From: Phycisphaerales bacterium
Lineage (GTDB): Bacteria; Planctomycetota; Phycisphaerae; UBA1845; UTPLA1
DNA length: 64,000 bases
NCBI GenBank assembly: GCA_022360095.1
Contig: JAKSDK010001037.1
Location: 186,001 to 250,000, forward strand
Reading direction: 5' to 3'
Below are positions 17,272 to 24,595 of this stretch, piece by piece. Below the pieces are notes generated by a model, which made no database searches, was not told where the DNA came from, and was given only the letters and a program-made list of their open reading frames with translations. The first letter of the stretch is position 1. Each line of letters begins with the position of its first letter. The position numbers and the translations under genes are program-made.

Positions 17272-17868
17272 ATGGCCAAAACGCAACTCTCTCGGCTTTG
17301 TGTCTTCTGCGGATCGAACTCCGGCGCGAACGCGATTTATCGTACCGTGGCCGTCGAGTTCGGTGAGATGCTCGCGCGTGAAGGCATCACCCTGGTCTAC
17401 GGCGGCGGTAATGTCGGACTTATGGGCATTATCGCCGACGCCGTTCTGCACCATGACGGACGGGTCATCGGTGTCATTCCCCACGGGCTTGCTCGCAAGG
17501 AAGTGGTCCACACCGGTCTGACTGAACTCCATCGCGTCGACACGATGCACCAGCGCAAGGCCATGATGGCGGACCTCGCCGACGGCTTCGTTGCCCTGCC
17601 GGGGGGGCTCGGGACGCTTGACGAAATGTTCGAAATCCTGACTTGGGCGCAGATCGGCATCCACAGCAAGCCTTGTGCGTTTCTCAACATCGACGGCTAT
17701 TACGACAAGCTGTTTTCTTTTCTGGATGAGCTGGTCGAGCAACAGTTCGTGAAGCCGGAGCATCGCGCCCTGGCCCTCGTGACGGATGACCACCGAGAGG
17801 TCTTGCAGCGGCTCCGCCAATACGAGCCGCCGCACACCGAAAAGTGGTTTAACATCGATCAACGCTAG
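17272..17868 (+). CDS. LOG-family nucleotide N-ribosidase (cytokinin-type phosphoribohydrolase)
   Basis: 198 residues from ATG 17272, preceded by GGGGA. N-terminal VFCGSNSGAN, then VYGGGNVGLMG, and the signature ALPGGLGTLDEMFEIL near residue 103 (PGGxGTxxE) with the preceding Arg-Lys of MHQRKAMM identify the LOG/TIGR00730 family. These Rossmann-fold enzymes cut the N-glycosidic bond of nucleoside 5'-monophosphates; bacterial members are often called lysine decarboxylase by mistake. The gene is divergent from dnaJ across a 111-base promoter region and is the last GC-rich gene before the AT-rich island. Confidence 0.9.
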   Translation: MAKTQLSRLCVFCGSNSGANAIYRTVAVEFGEMLAREGITLVYGGGNVGLMGIIADAVLHHDGRVIGVIPHGLARKEVVHTGLTELHRVDTMHQRKAMMADLADGFVALPGGLGTLDEMFEILTWAQIGIHSKPCAFLNIDGYYDKLFSFLDELVEQQFVKPEHRALALVTDDHREVLQRLRQYEPPHTEKWFNIDQR

Positions 17869-17973
17869 ACGTAAGCCGCGTCAGCGTAATCTACGCCCAT
17901 GTCCAGTTCCTGCTTAGTGTTGTATCACACGATCCGACAGTGAAAATCACCTTGGCTGACCCTGCTCGTCTTT

Positions 17974-18120
17974 CTAATTTTTGCAGCGGCCAATGTAATA
18001 AAAAATGACACAAAGCGCGACGCAGAGTAACAGGAAGCCTGTCGCCCAAACAGGAAAGCTCGCGAATCCTACAAGTTCGTAAAGGCCGAGTAGAAAAGTT
18101 GTCATCTTATTCTCGTTCAT
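17974..18120 (-). CDS. 48-residue membrane microprotein
   Basis: A short frame with ATG at 18120, and GGAG ten bases before it. It starts MNENKMTTFLLGLYELVG, has a hydrophobic span of about 20 residues (WATGFLLLCVALCVIFYYIG), and ends in a basic-cysteine tail, GRCKN. The charge pattern (acidic-polar outside, basic after the span) fits a single-pass membrane peptide. It faces away from the other island genes, convergent with the LOG gene. Nothing similar is known to me. Evidence is composition, span and ribosome site only; expression is unproven. Confidence 0.5.
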   Translation of the reverse strand: MNENKMTTFLLGLYELVGFASFPVWATGFLLLCVALCVIFYYIGRCKN

Positions 18121-18220
18121 CTGATAGATCTCCAACTTAGTATTTTTCCATTTCTATTGCACACCACTTAGTAATGTGCTGAGCGAGAAAATGCGCATTG
18201 TCATCGATGAGAATTGATCG

Positions 18221-18234
18221 TTTTTTTTTTTTTT
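18221..18234 (+). repeat. 14-T homopolymer upstream of the island genes
   Basis: Fourteen consecutive T lie 130 bases before the start of the first plus-strand island gene and about 100 bases from the microprotein start. It is the longest homopolymer I noticed in the window. It is outside the coding start chosen for the next gene. Slippage could change promoter spacing, but no promoter boxes can be fixed by eye. Confidence 0.6.
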
Positions 18235-18363
18235 GTATTTTGTGTGCGCAAGTCGTCGCGAGATTACATTCATCTATTGAACGGCAAGTTTGCCAAACGA
18301 ATCGCATGCGAAAGAAAAGAAATTGGAATGAGTCAAATTGAAAAGAAAGAAAGGAGAATTCAA

Positions 18364-18711
18364 ATGTTCATCGCAGCAGTTATTCCGGTCGCATTGATCA
18401 ATTCCGTGCCGATTGACTCAAATCGGGTGGCGATCAAGCAGGAAAAAGACGTTGGTCATATTATTCGGAGTGCAGAGCATCTAATCTCCGGATCGATTGG
18501 GATTCCCGCTCTTGGCGTCAAAGGATTCGATCGCCGGCATAAGAGTTCGAAATTCGATGGACGTTCAGGTATTGTTGATTCGATTCAATCGATTATCGCG
18601 GCGCCAGAAAGGGGCGATCGTGATCGCTTCGTTACTGCGCTGAATATTGGGGAGGCCCGTATTCGTGCATCGATTGAACCGATTCACGGTGCTTGGCCGT
18701 GTATTGTATAG
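18364..18711 (+). CDS. island gene 1: small possibly exported protein
   Basis: 115 residues from ATG 18364, chosen because AAAGGAG lies eight bases upstream; the frame stays open back to 18214 through the poly-T run, which would code an implausible Phe-rich leader. The first 18 residues (MFIAAVIPVALINSVPID) are hydrophobic and could be a weak signal sequence. The rest is basic and isoleucine-rich, with repeated short IxxxI patterns, and ends HGAWPCIV. I see no family. It is followed 12 bases later by a strong terminator. Codon use (ATT, AAA, GAT) is AT-richer than in flanking genes. Confidence 0.55.
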   Translation: MFIAAVIPVALINSVPIDSNRVAIKQEKDVGHIIRSAEHLISGSIGIPALGVKGFDRRHKSSKFDGRSGIVDSIQSIIAAPERGDRDRFVTALNIGEARIRASIEPIHGAWPCIV

Positions 18712-18723
18712 ACCTGACCTTAG

Positions 18724-18750
18724 AGCCTCGCATTGTGCGGGGCTTTTTTT
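18724..18750 (+). terminator. factor-independent terminator after island gene 1
   Basis: AGCCTCGCA (18724-18732) pairs with TGCGGGGCT (18736-18744) around a TTG loop, giving nine pairs including one G-T, and is followed by an uninterrupted run of T to 18750. This is a textbook intrinsic terminator. Confidence 0.85.
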
Positions 18751-18820
18751 ATGAACCAGTATCTGTAATTAAATGAAATCGACAGGGCATCTGTCGACGA
18801 AAGACAAGGAGAACCCTATA

Positions 18821-19276
18821 ATGTCTAGTGAAAAAAAGATCTTTGGAAGCGACTTTTTGCGTCATGATTTCCGCAAGGAAGCGACACATCACGGACGAGC
18901 CCTGAAAAAGGAGGGGCAGATCGGGGCGAACTGTAATCAGTATCTTTATCGCTTCGCATACTCGCCCACAGAAGTCACACTCCCAGAAAGCGAATACCGT
19001 CGACTGGAGTACCGCAAAGGTTACGAAGAAGGTCAAACTGCCAAGCGGTGCGGGCTCTCAATCCCCCAAGGGGAAATTCTGCAGGAATATGAGCAAGAAA
19101 ACTCAACGTACGCAGCCCAAAATTCCGAGGACTACTACAAAGGACTCGCCGCAGGCTATGAGGCGGAAGAAGAAGCTCGGCAAGGAGGCCAGAGTGGATC
19201 ATACGCTGAACAGCGAGAAACCGGCAGACCTTCCTCGTACGATCAAAGATACACTGATCGAGGCTTCTCAGAGTGA
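18821..19276 (+). CDS. island gene 2: hydrophilic Tyr/Glu-rich protein
   Basis: 151 residues from ATG 18821 with AAGGAG ten bases before. Two related segments are visible: EYRKGYEEGQTAKRCG around residue 70 and DYYKGLAAGYEAEEEARQGG around residue 107, each with an aromatic-x-x-G-x-x-x-G pattern often found in short helical hairpins. The C-terminus is Gly/Ser/Arg/Tyr-rich and probably disordered. No signal or membrane segment. The last 83 bases overlap the next gene in another frame, so the pair is probably translationally coupled. No family recognised. Confidence 0.6.
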   Translation: MSSEKKIFGSDFLRHDFRKEATHHGRALKKEGQIGANCNQYLYRFAYSPTEVTLPESEYRRLEYRKGYEEGQTAKRCGLSIPQGEILQEYEQENSTYAAQNSEDYYKGLAAGYEAEEEARQGGQSGSYAEQRETGRPSSYDQRYTDRGFSE

Positions 19277-19400
19277 TTGCCCGGCTTCAGAATTGCGGAG
19301 AGTGCTTGCGGAATATGAGGAGAAGCTCGACGATCAGCTCATGAAGTTGGTTCGCTCCACTGCGAAAGCATTGCTTGTTGTCGCAGAAGGAAAACTATAA
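19194..19400 (+). CDS. island gene 3: 68-residue helical protein, GTG start
   Basis: The start is set by an almost perfect AAGGAGG at 19182-19188 placed before GTG 19194; a longer frame from 19089 exists but would have no ribosome site and a Lys/Arg/Thr-only leader. The protein is charged and helical: ADLPRTIKDTLIEA, SELRRVLAEYEEKLDDQLMK, then a hydrophobic end TAKALLVVAEGKL. It starts inside island gene 2 and ends 25 bases before a strong terminator. Small, helical and coupled to its neighbour, it may be a partner subunit. Function unknown. Confidence 0.6.
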   Translation: MDHTLNSEKPADLPRTIKDTLIEASQSDCPASELRRVLAEYEEKLDDQLMKLVRSTAKALLVVAEGKL

Positions 19401-19425
19401 TATTATTTTTTTCAGTTAGTTACAA

Positions 19426-19456
19426 AGGCTGGCGAGGTTAGGCGCCAGCCTTTTTC
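19426..19456 (+). terminator. factor-independent terminator after island genes 2-3
   Basis: AGGCTGGCG (19426-19434) pairs perfectly with CGCCAGCCT (19443-19451) around an eight-base loop and is followed by TTTT. It closes the transcript of island genes 2 and 3. The A-rich left flank means it could also act weakly in the other direction. Confidence 0.85.
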
Positions 19457-19671
19457 ACAAGTTGCCAGAATGAGCCCTGTGCACATCCAATAGTCCTGGC
19501 TAATTCAGACCCACCACTCCTTTTTTCTTGCCGGCTAAATAAGCTCAAATAGACATTTACTTTAGAGACAATTCTTTCTATGATTTGCGCCAGTCGCAAA
19601 TAATCCCCGCTTCTGAGGGTGCTCTCGGGCAATGATCATTCAGTTCAATTTATCGCGTCGAGGATCAAATC

Positions 19672-20007
19672 ATGAATAGGCAAGAAGCGCGGAAGCAAAT
19701 CGAGAATTTTATTGAAGATAATTATGAACTGGGGAACGAAGAAAGCCTCGGGATTGCTTTATCGCAATTCCTGGGTGCGTTCGAGCATGAAGCCTATTAT
19801 TCGCAGTTAAGGGCCGAGGCGAAGACCTTGTGCATATTGAAATTCGCCAAAATAGACTGCGTTCCCGAAGAGAAGGAAGTAATGTCAGATCCGGTGCCTA
19901 TCGAGGAGTCCACATCGAATCCTGTAACTGGCGCGGAGGAATTAGGAATGGGGCGAGATGAAGCGATGTCCGCGGCCGCGGATACTCCTGCAGGGCAAAT
20001 CATATAG
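19672..20007 (+). CDS. island gene 4: acidic protein of unknown function
   Basis: 111 residues from ATG 19672, with GAGG about ten bases upstream. N-terminal half is helical (RQEARKQIENFIEDNYELGN, then GIALSQFLGAFEHEAYY); the C-terminal half is acidic, Pro/Thr/Ser-rich and likely disordered. Two cysteines occur near residue 55-65. The stop is 11 bases before the start of the sigma-like gene, which points to co-transcription and possibly a regulatory pairing such as an anti-sigma role; this is only positional inference because no anti-sigma motif is visible. Confidence 0.55.
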   Translation: MNRQEARKQIENFIEDNYELGNEESLGIALSQFLGAFEHEAYYSQLRAEAKTLCILKFAKIDCVPEEKEVMSDPVPIEESTSNPVTGAEELGMGRDEAMSAAADTPAGQII

Positions 20008-20018
20008 ACTATTACTGA

Positions 20019-20564
20019 ATGCCGATTCATGAGGAATACGATCCTTTGAGTGGCGACGGAAACGACCTAGATATTATTCCAGATGAGCCTACTTTTGAGC
20101 AGTTCCTCGAAAACAACAATGAGGTTGTTGGGGTACTCCGATACATATCAGAAAAAGCGGCACGTCGCTACAATCAGGACGAGCACTCAGTCTATTCAAA
20201 GCTTTGCGACGTTCTTAAGAAAAGGTGGAATGACGTGCAATCGGCGTGGCAGGCGTTTGCTTGCGGGACCGCATGGCGAATTGCATCAAGTCTGGCAAGG
20301 AAAAAAAATCCGGTAATTGATAGTCAGACAATTGACAAAATCGCCGACGATCGAGAGTCTCCACTTGAAAAACTCATACTCGATGAAGAGCGCGAGTTCA
20401 TAGAGGAGCGAGTAAAGGAACTGGACCCGCAAGAGCAGGAAATTCTCAAAGCGTATAAAGATTGCAAGAGTATGCGCGAGGCTGCTAAGAAGTTGCGTAT
20501 GCCTGAGTCGACTTACAGAAAGAAGTTTTGGGAGAATATTGACAAGATCAGGCCTCCCGAATGA
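20019..20564 (+). CDS. island gene 5: divergent sigma factor-like protein
   Basis: 181 residues. The C-terminal third, ERVKELDPQEQEILKAYKDC followed by SMREAAKKLRMPESTYRKKF, has the layout of sigma-70 region 4: a helix ending in a conserved 'L.P.E..IL', then a helix-turn-helix with an alanine-rich first helix. The middle (WQAFACGTAWRIASSLARKK) could be the end of region 2. A linker with DDRESPLEKLILDEE resembles the ECF linker. Lengths agree with ECF sigma factors (170-200). Region 2 is not convincing, so it might instead be a DNA-binding regulator. Last gene of the island; a C-rich spacer then separates it from convergent lepA. Confidence 0.6.
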   Translation: MPIHEEYDPLSGDGNDLDIIPDEPTFEQFLENNNEVVGVLRYISEKAARRYNQDEHSVYSKLCDVLKKRWNDVQSAWQAFACGTAWRIASSLARKKNPVIDSQTIDKIADDRESPLEKLILDEEREFIEERVKELDPQEQEILKAYKDCKSMREAAKKLRMPESTYRKKFWENIDKIRPPE

Positions 20565-20712
20565 CGAGTCGTCCAGTCGCCCCCTCCCCCCCGAAAGAGC
20601 TACTTTGTCATAATCTGCGAGCGAAGGACGTCGAAGGCGGCTTGCAGCAGAGTCTTATGATTCGTTCGTCGTTTTCGTTTTCGCCATCGCAGTGGTTTTG
20701 GCCGCGTCCAGG

Positions 20713-22539
20713 TTAGTCCGACGTGTCCAGCACGGCCATGAACGCTGATTGGGGGATCGAAACGTTGGCCACCTGTTTCATTCGTTTCTTTCCTTCCTTC
20801 TGTTTCTCCAGCAGCTTTCGTTTCCGAGTCACGTCGCCGCCGTAGCATTTGGCCGTAACGTCTTTGCGCAGGGCTTTGATGGTCTCTCGGGCAATCACAC
20901 GGTTTCCGATTGCAGCCTGGATGGGAACGTCGAAAAGATGCCGTTCGATCTCTTTCCGTAACCGCTGAATCAGCTTTCTGCCGCGCGGCTCCGCGCGTGA
21001 ACGGTGTACGATCACCCCCAGCGCATCCACCGGCGTCCCGTTCACCAGGATGTTCAGCTTGATCAGGTCGTCCTGCCGGAAACCGATCATCTCGTAGTCC
21101 ATGGTGGCGTAGCCGCTGGTGACGCTCTTGAGCCGGTCGAAATAATCGTAAATCACCTCCGCCAGCGGAAACTCATAGATGAGCACGACGCGCTCGGTGG
21201 AGAGATAGTCGGTCCGTTTGTAAATGCCCCGGCGATCTTCGCTCAGCTTCATCACGTTGCCGATGAATTTGCTCGGTACAACGATTTCGGCCTGGACGTA
21301 CGGTTCGCGGATTTCCTCGATCTCACCTGCTTCCGGCAGTTCCGCAGGCGACTCGATAATCCTCACGATATTGTCCTTCATGACCACTTCGAAGCCGACC
21401 GTCGGGGCCGTTTGGACGACGTCGATCTCGCTCTCGCGCTCAAGACGTTCCTGGATGATCTTCATGTGCAGCAGGCCCAGAAAGCCGCAACGAAAGCCAG
21501 TCCCCAGCGCCGCGCTCGACACGGGGGAGAAATTGAAGCTTGAATCGTTCAGCCACAGCTCCTCCATCGCCACGCGAAGGTCCGGACTCGTCGTCCCCGG
21601 ACCCGGATAGAAATCACAGAACACCATCTGCTGCGGTGACTGATAGCCGGGCAACGGGCTGTCACAGGGGCGGCTCTCAACCGTGACGGTATCGCCGATG
21701 TTCACGTCGTGGACGGTCTTGATACCGGCGAAGAAATAGCCGACCTCACCGCTGGACAGTTGAGGACGGCTGGTAATCTTCGGCGTGAACACACCCAGGT
21801 CGTTCACCTGGTAGGTTCGTCCCGCCGCCATCAGTCGGACTTTGTCGCCTTTGCGAATGACGCCGTCGATGATTCGAAGATGGCACACGACCCCCCGGTG
21901 AACATCCGCTTTGGCGTCGTAAATAAGCGCCTTCAGCGGCGCATCGCCATCGCCCACCGGGCTTGGTATTCGCTCGACGATCGCTTGAAGGACGTCGTCG
22001 ATGCCGATACCCGTTTTGGCTGAGGCAAAGATGGCGTTTTCGGCGGGCAAGTCCAGAATTTGTTCCAATTCGAGGGCGATGTCTTCGGGCCGTGCCGACG
22101 GCAGATCCACTTTGTTAATGACCGGAATGATCTCAAGACCTGCCTCGATGGCTTTGTAGGCATTGGCCAACGTTTGCGCTTCGATTCCCTGAGCTGCGTC
22201 GACGAGCAGCAACACACCCTCGCAGGCTGCCAGGGCCCGGCTGACTTCATAATGGAAGTCCACATGCCCCGGAGTATCGAGAAGGTTTAGCACGTAGACG
22301 CCGTCTTCAAATTTCTTATTCTCTTCCTTGGAGCCGGCGTAGTCATAGTTCAACGTGCATCGATTGGCCTTGATTGTGATTCCCATTTCACGCTCGAGGT
22401 CCATGTCGTCCAGGATCTGGTTGCGGAATTCCCTTTGGGTGATCGCGCCGCAACTCAGCAACATCCGGTCCGCCAGAGTGCTTTTGCCGTGATCGATGTG
22501 GGCAATAATGGAGAAGTTTCGAATCCGTCGAATGTCCAT
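20713..22539 (-). CDS. lepA: elongation factor 4 (back-translocase GTPase)
   Basis: 608 residues, the usual length. G1 AHIDHGKSTLADRML, switch II region LLDTPGHVDFHYEVSRAL, NKVDLPSA as the G4 box, and the LepA-specific C-terminal domain with RGTFDY-like STERVVLIYEFPLAEVIYDY and final KAKGKKR-type tail reading RKRKLLEKQKEGKKRMKQ. LepA binds the ribosome and helps initiation and recovery under stress. The gene stands alone, convergent with the AT-rich island, and starts at ATG 22539. Nothing abnormal is seen in it. Confidence 0.97.
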   Translation of the reverse strand: MDIRRIRNFSIIAHIDHGKSTLADRMLLSCGAITQREFRNQILDDMDLEREMGITIKANRCTLNYDYAGSKEENKKFEDGVYVLNLLDTPGHVDFHYEVSRALAACEGVLLLVDAAQGIEAQTLANAYKAIEAGLEIIPVINKVDLPSARPEDIALELEQILDLPAENAIFASAKTGIGIDDVLQAIVERIPSPVGDGDAPLKALIYDAKADVHRGVVCHLRIIDGVIRKGDKVRLMAAGRTYQVNDLGVFTPKITSRPQLSSGEVGYFFAGIKTVHDVNIGDTVTVESRPCDSPLPGYQSPQQMVFCDFYPGPGTTSPDLRVAMEELWLNDSSFNFSPVSSAALGTGFRCGFLGLLHMKIIQERLERESEIDVVQTAPTVGFEVVMKDNIVRIIESPAELPEAGEIEEIREPYVQAEIVVPSKFIGNVMKLSEDRRGIYKRTDYLSTERVVLIYEFPLAEVIYDYFDRLKSVTSGYATMDYEMIGFRQDDLIKLNILVNGTPVDALGVIVHRSRAEPRGRKLIQRLRKEIERHLFDVPIQAAIGNRVIARETIKALRKDVTAKCYGGDVTRKRKLLEKQKEGKKRMKQVANVSIPQSAFMAVLDTSD

Positions 22540-22607
22540 AGTCGGATTCTATCAGTTTCGGTGATCTTGCGAAGGGTGGGTTGTGCGCATGATGGCGGGG
22601 GCTTCAT

Positions 22608-23006
22608 TCACGGAAGGGGGTCCCATTGACAGTTGGGGCAGACGGCCGGTTGGCCTTCTTTGGTTTTTGCGGAAAAGATATGGCCGCAATCCGGGCACCG
22701 GCGCGCGGCCTCTCCCGACCACTCTTTGCAGACCGGACACTGAGCCACCTTTATCATACGGCGACGTCTGGGGATTTGCGGTTCGGATGCTTCCTCGTCC
22801 GACGGCCTATCGACGCGGCCGACCGAAATCTTCTCCGTCATTTCGGAGCCGCTGAGTTGAAAGCCATGATCACAGGGTGTGCAGAACCACGCCGTTTTGG
22901 TTTCCTCCGTTTCCGGTATCTTTTTTTCGGAGTCCAGACTGAAGTGGAGGATGATCGCGATGCCGAAAAGCAAGGCGGCGACGCTAAGTTTGATCTTATT
23001 ACTCAA
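22608..23006 (-). CDS. membrane-anchored zinc-ribbon protein 1
   Basis: 132 residues. A single N-terminal membrane span (KLSVAALLFGIAIILHFSL) is followed by two or three zinc-knuckle pairs: CTPCDHGF, CPVCKEWSGEAARRCPDCGH and CPNCQWDP. The CxxC pairs suggest two to three zinc sites on a cytoplasmic or periplasmic domain. It follows a prepilin gene after 25 bases on the same strand and has a close relative at 24123-24551, also behind a prepilin. A role beside the pilin-like protein, for instance in assembly, is inferred from this repeated pairing. Confidence 0.7.
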   Translation of the reverse strand: MSNKIKLSVAALLFGIAIILHFSLDSEKKIPETEETKTAWFCTPCDHGFQLSGSEMTEKISVGRVDRPSDEEASEPQIPRRRRMIKVAQCPVCKEWSGEAARRCPDCGHIFSAKTKEGQPAVCPNCQWDPLP

Positions 23007-23031
23007 GGCGATGTTGGCCCGTTATTGGTGT

Positions 23032-23859
23032 TTATTTCAGGGAGATACGCCAACCGGCATCCTGCGAGAATCGGGTGTCGAAATACTTGTGTTCAACATG
23101 ACCGTCACGAAACAGGATTGTGTGGGTTGAGAACGAGCAGTGCCAACCCGATCCGAGGGTTCCTCCGCCGGTCGGCGTCGCTCCGACGAAAAGCTGATCC
23201 ATCTGGTTCTCCCAGATCAGTGCGAATTCCGCCGCTTCGCCCCCGACCTTTCCGGTTGCAATTCGCTTTCCTTCGAGAAACAGTGATTCGACCGAAAATG
23301 CACCGGGCAGCAATTCACGGAAGAACCAGTTGATGCTGTAGCTGTTGCCAAATGCCTGCCAACTGCTTCGTCCCTGTTGGTTCTGGACCGAGACGGACCC
23401 ACCGCCGACCGTCGGTGAAACGGCGGACTTATCCGAGGGGCATTGAAGGATTTCGATCGGCTGGTCGGCACGGGCATCCGGCTGAAGGCATTTGTTCAAA
23501 GGACGCAGCTCGGGGGGCACGAGTGCGAAATCACCGCCTTGCTCTCCAGGCCACGGTCGCGAGGCTTTCATGCCGGCCCAACTGTAGCTGCTGAAGATGC
23601 TCGTCCCCGGAAAGAACTCCAGTGACCCGTCCGCATTGGTTTCGTGTACGTACGTCCAGGGCAGGTTGTCGTTTTCCTCCAAATAGAGAAAAACGCATGT
23701 GCCGATCTCACGCATGTTGCTCATGCAGAGGACTTTTTGTGCCGAGCATTTCGCTTTCGACAACGCAGGGACCAAGATCGCGAGTAAAACCGCGATAATC
23801 GCGATGACGACCAGCAACTCGATGAGCGTGAATCCGCATTTGCGCCCGGACCGTTTCAT
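23032..23859 (-). CDS. type II secretion/prepilin-like protein with C-terminal DGH motif, copy 1
   Basis: 275 residues from ATG 23859. The N-terminus is a prepilin signal: basic MKRSGRKCG, cleavage after Gly, then FTLIELLVVIAIIAVLLAIL with Glu5. A large globular domain follows, with conserved MSNMREIGTCVFLYLEENDN and a C-terminal RDGHVEHKYFDTR, characteristic of the planctomycete/verrucomicrobial prepilins known as DUF1559-type or H-X9-DG proteins. Such proteins exist in many copies per genome and their roles are mostly unknown. The frame continues 16 codons upstream without prepilin character, hence the start choice. Confidence 0.88.
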   Translation of the reverse strand: MKRSGRKCGFTLIELLVVIAIIAVLLAILVPALSKAKCSAQKVLCMSNMREIGTCVFLYLEENDNLPWTYVHETNADGSLEFFPGTSIFSSYSWAGMKASRPWPGEQGGDFALVPPELRPLNKCLQPDARADQPIEILQCPSDKSAVSPTVGGGSVSVQNQQGRSSWQAFGNSYSINWFFRELLPGAFSVESLFLEGKRIATGKVGGEAAEFALIWENQMDQLFVGATPTGGGTLGSGWHCSFSTHTILFRDGHVEHKYFDTRFSQDAGWRISLK

Positions 23860-24122
23860 GTTCCACAACTCCACACCGAAGCAAAGCGCGGCTCGACGAT
23901 TGCTCAACTAAATAGGCGGCGGCGGCCGCGTGTGCTTACGCGGTCCGACGCAAACAGAAAAAAGTGAAGAGACCATCGATTGGAACGACCAGCCGTATTG
24001 GACAACGGCGATGGTCCCACTCACACCCACGAGGTATTTTAACCGCCTTTGCGCCGAATGCCAAGGAAGTGCTCTTTTTCACGGGAAACGGGATCTGATG
24101 ATCCGTCTCGACTGAAAATGCC

Positions 24123-24551
24123 TCATTCTTCGTCGGCTTTTTTGTCGGTCACAGGGTTCCAGCGACACTTGGGACAGACCGTGATCGCCCCCGCCTCCGT
24201 TCGCGCCCTGAAGCAGGTTTCGCAATCGTGGCAACGGCGGGCCCGTACACCGGACTGTTCGTTGCAGCCGGGGCATCGCGCGAGTTCAACGAATCGGCCG
24301 CCTGCGCGGTGCGGTGTCGGCTGGCCGGCATCCGATTCACGATTCTCGGCGGGCTGTTTTGAAACCATGGTCGAAGACTGCCTTCCGCTAAGCTCAAAAC
24401 TTTTATCGCAATCGGTGCAATACCAAACTGTTTTGGTCTCTTCAATGTCAGGAACGGACTCACCGGAGAAGAAATGATGGAGCGACAAGCCGACGGCGAC
24501 GGCCATCAGCAAGCCTGCAAGTCCCAGCTTCAGCTTTGAACGGGATTCCAT
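24123..24551 (-). CDS. membrane-anchored zinc-ribbon protein 2
   Basis: 142 residues, clearly related to the protein at 22608-23006: same N-terminal span (LGLAGLLMAVAVGLSLHHFF), same IEETKTVWYCTDCDKSFELS block, CPGCNEQSGVRARRCHDCE and CPKCRWNPV. Compared with copy 1, one knuckle has an altered spacing (CHDCETCFRA). It sits 44 bases behind the second prepilin gene on the same strand. Both copies therefore arose by duplication of a two-gene unit. Confidence 0.7.
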   Translation of the reverse strand: MESRSKLKLGLAGLLMAVAVGLSLHHFFSGESVPDIEETKTVWYCTDCDKSFELSGRQSSTMVSKQPAENRESDAGQPTPHRAGGRFVELARCPGCNEQSGVRARRCHDCETCFRARTEAGAITVCPKCRWNPVTDKKADEE

Positions 24552-24595
24552 GAGACGAGACTCTCAGAGTTTGGTTTGTGAAATTCGCCGTCTTT

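Noticed and set aside
19438-19632. minus-strand 64-codon frame in the island
   Set aside because: TTG start without ribosome site, and its end covers a strong terminator.
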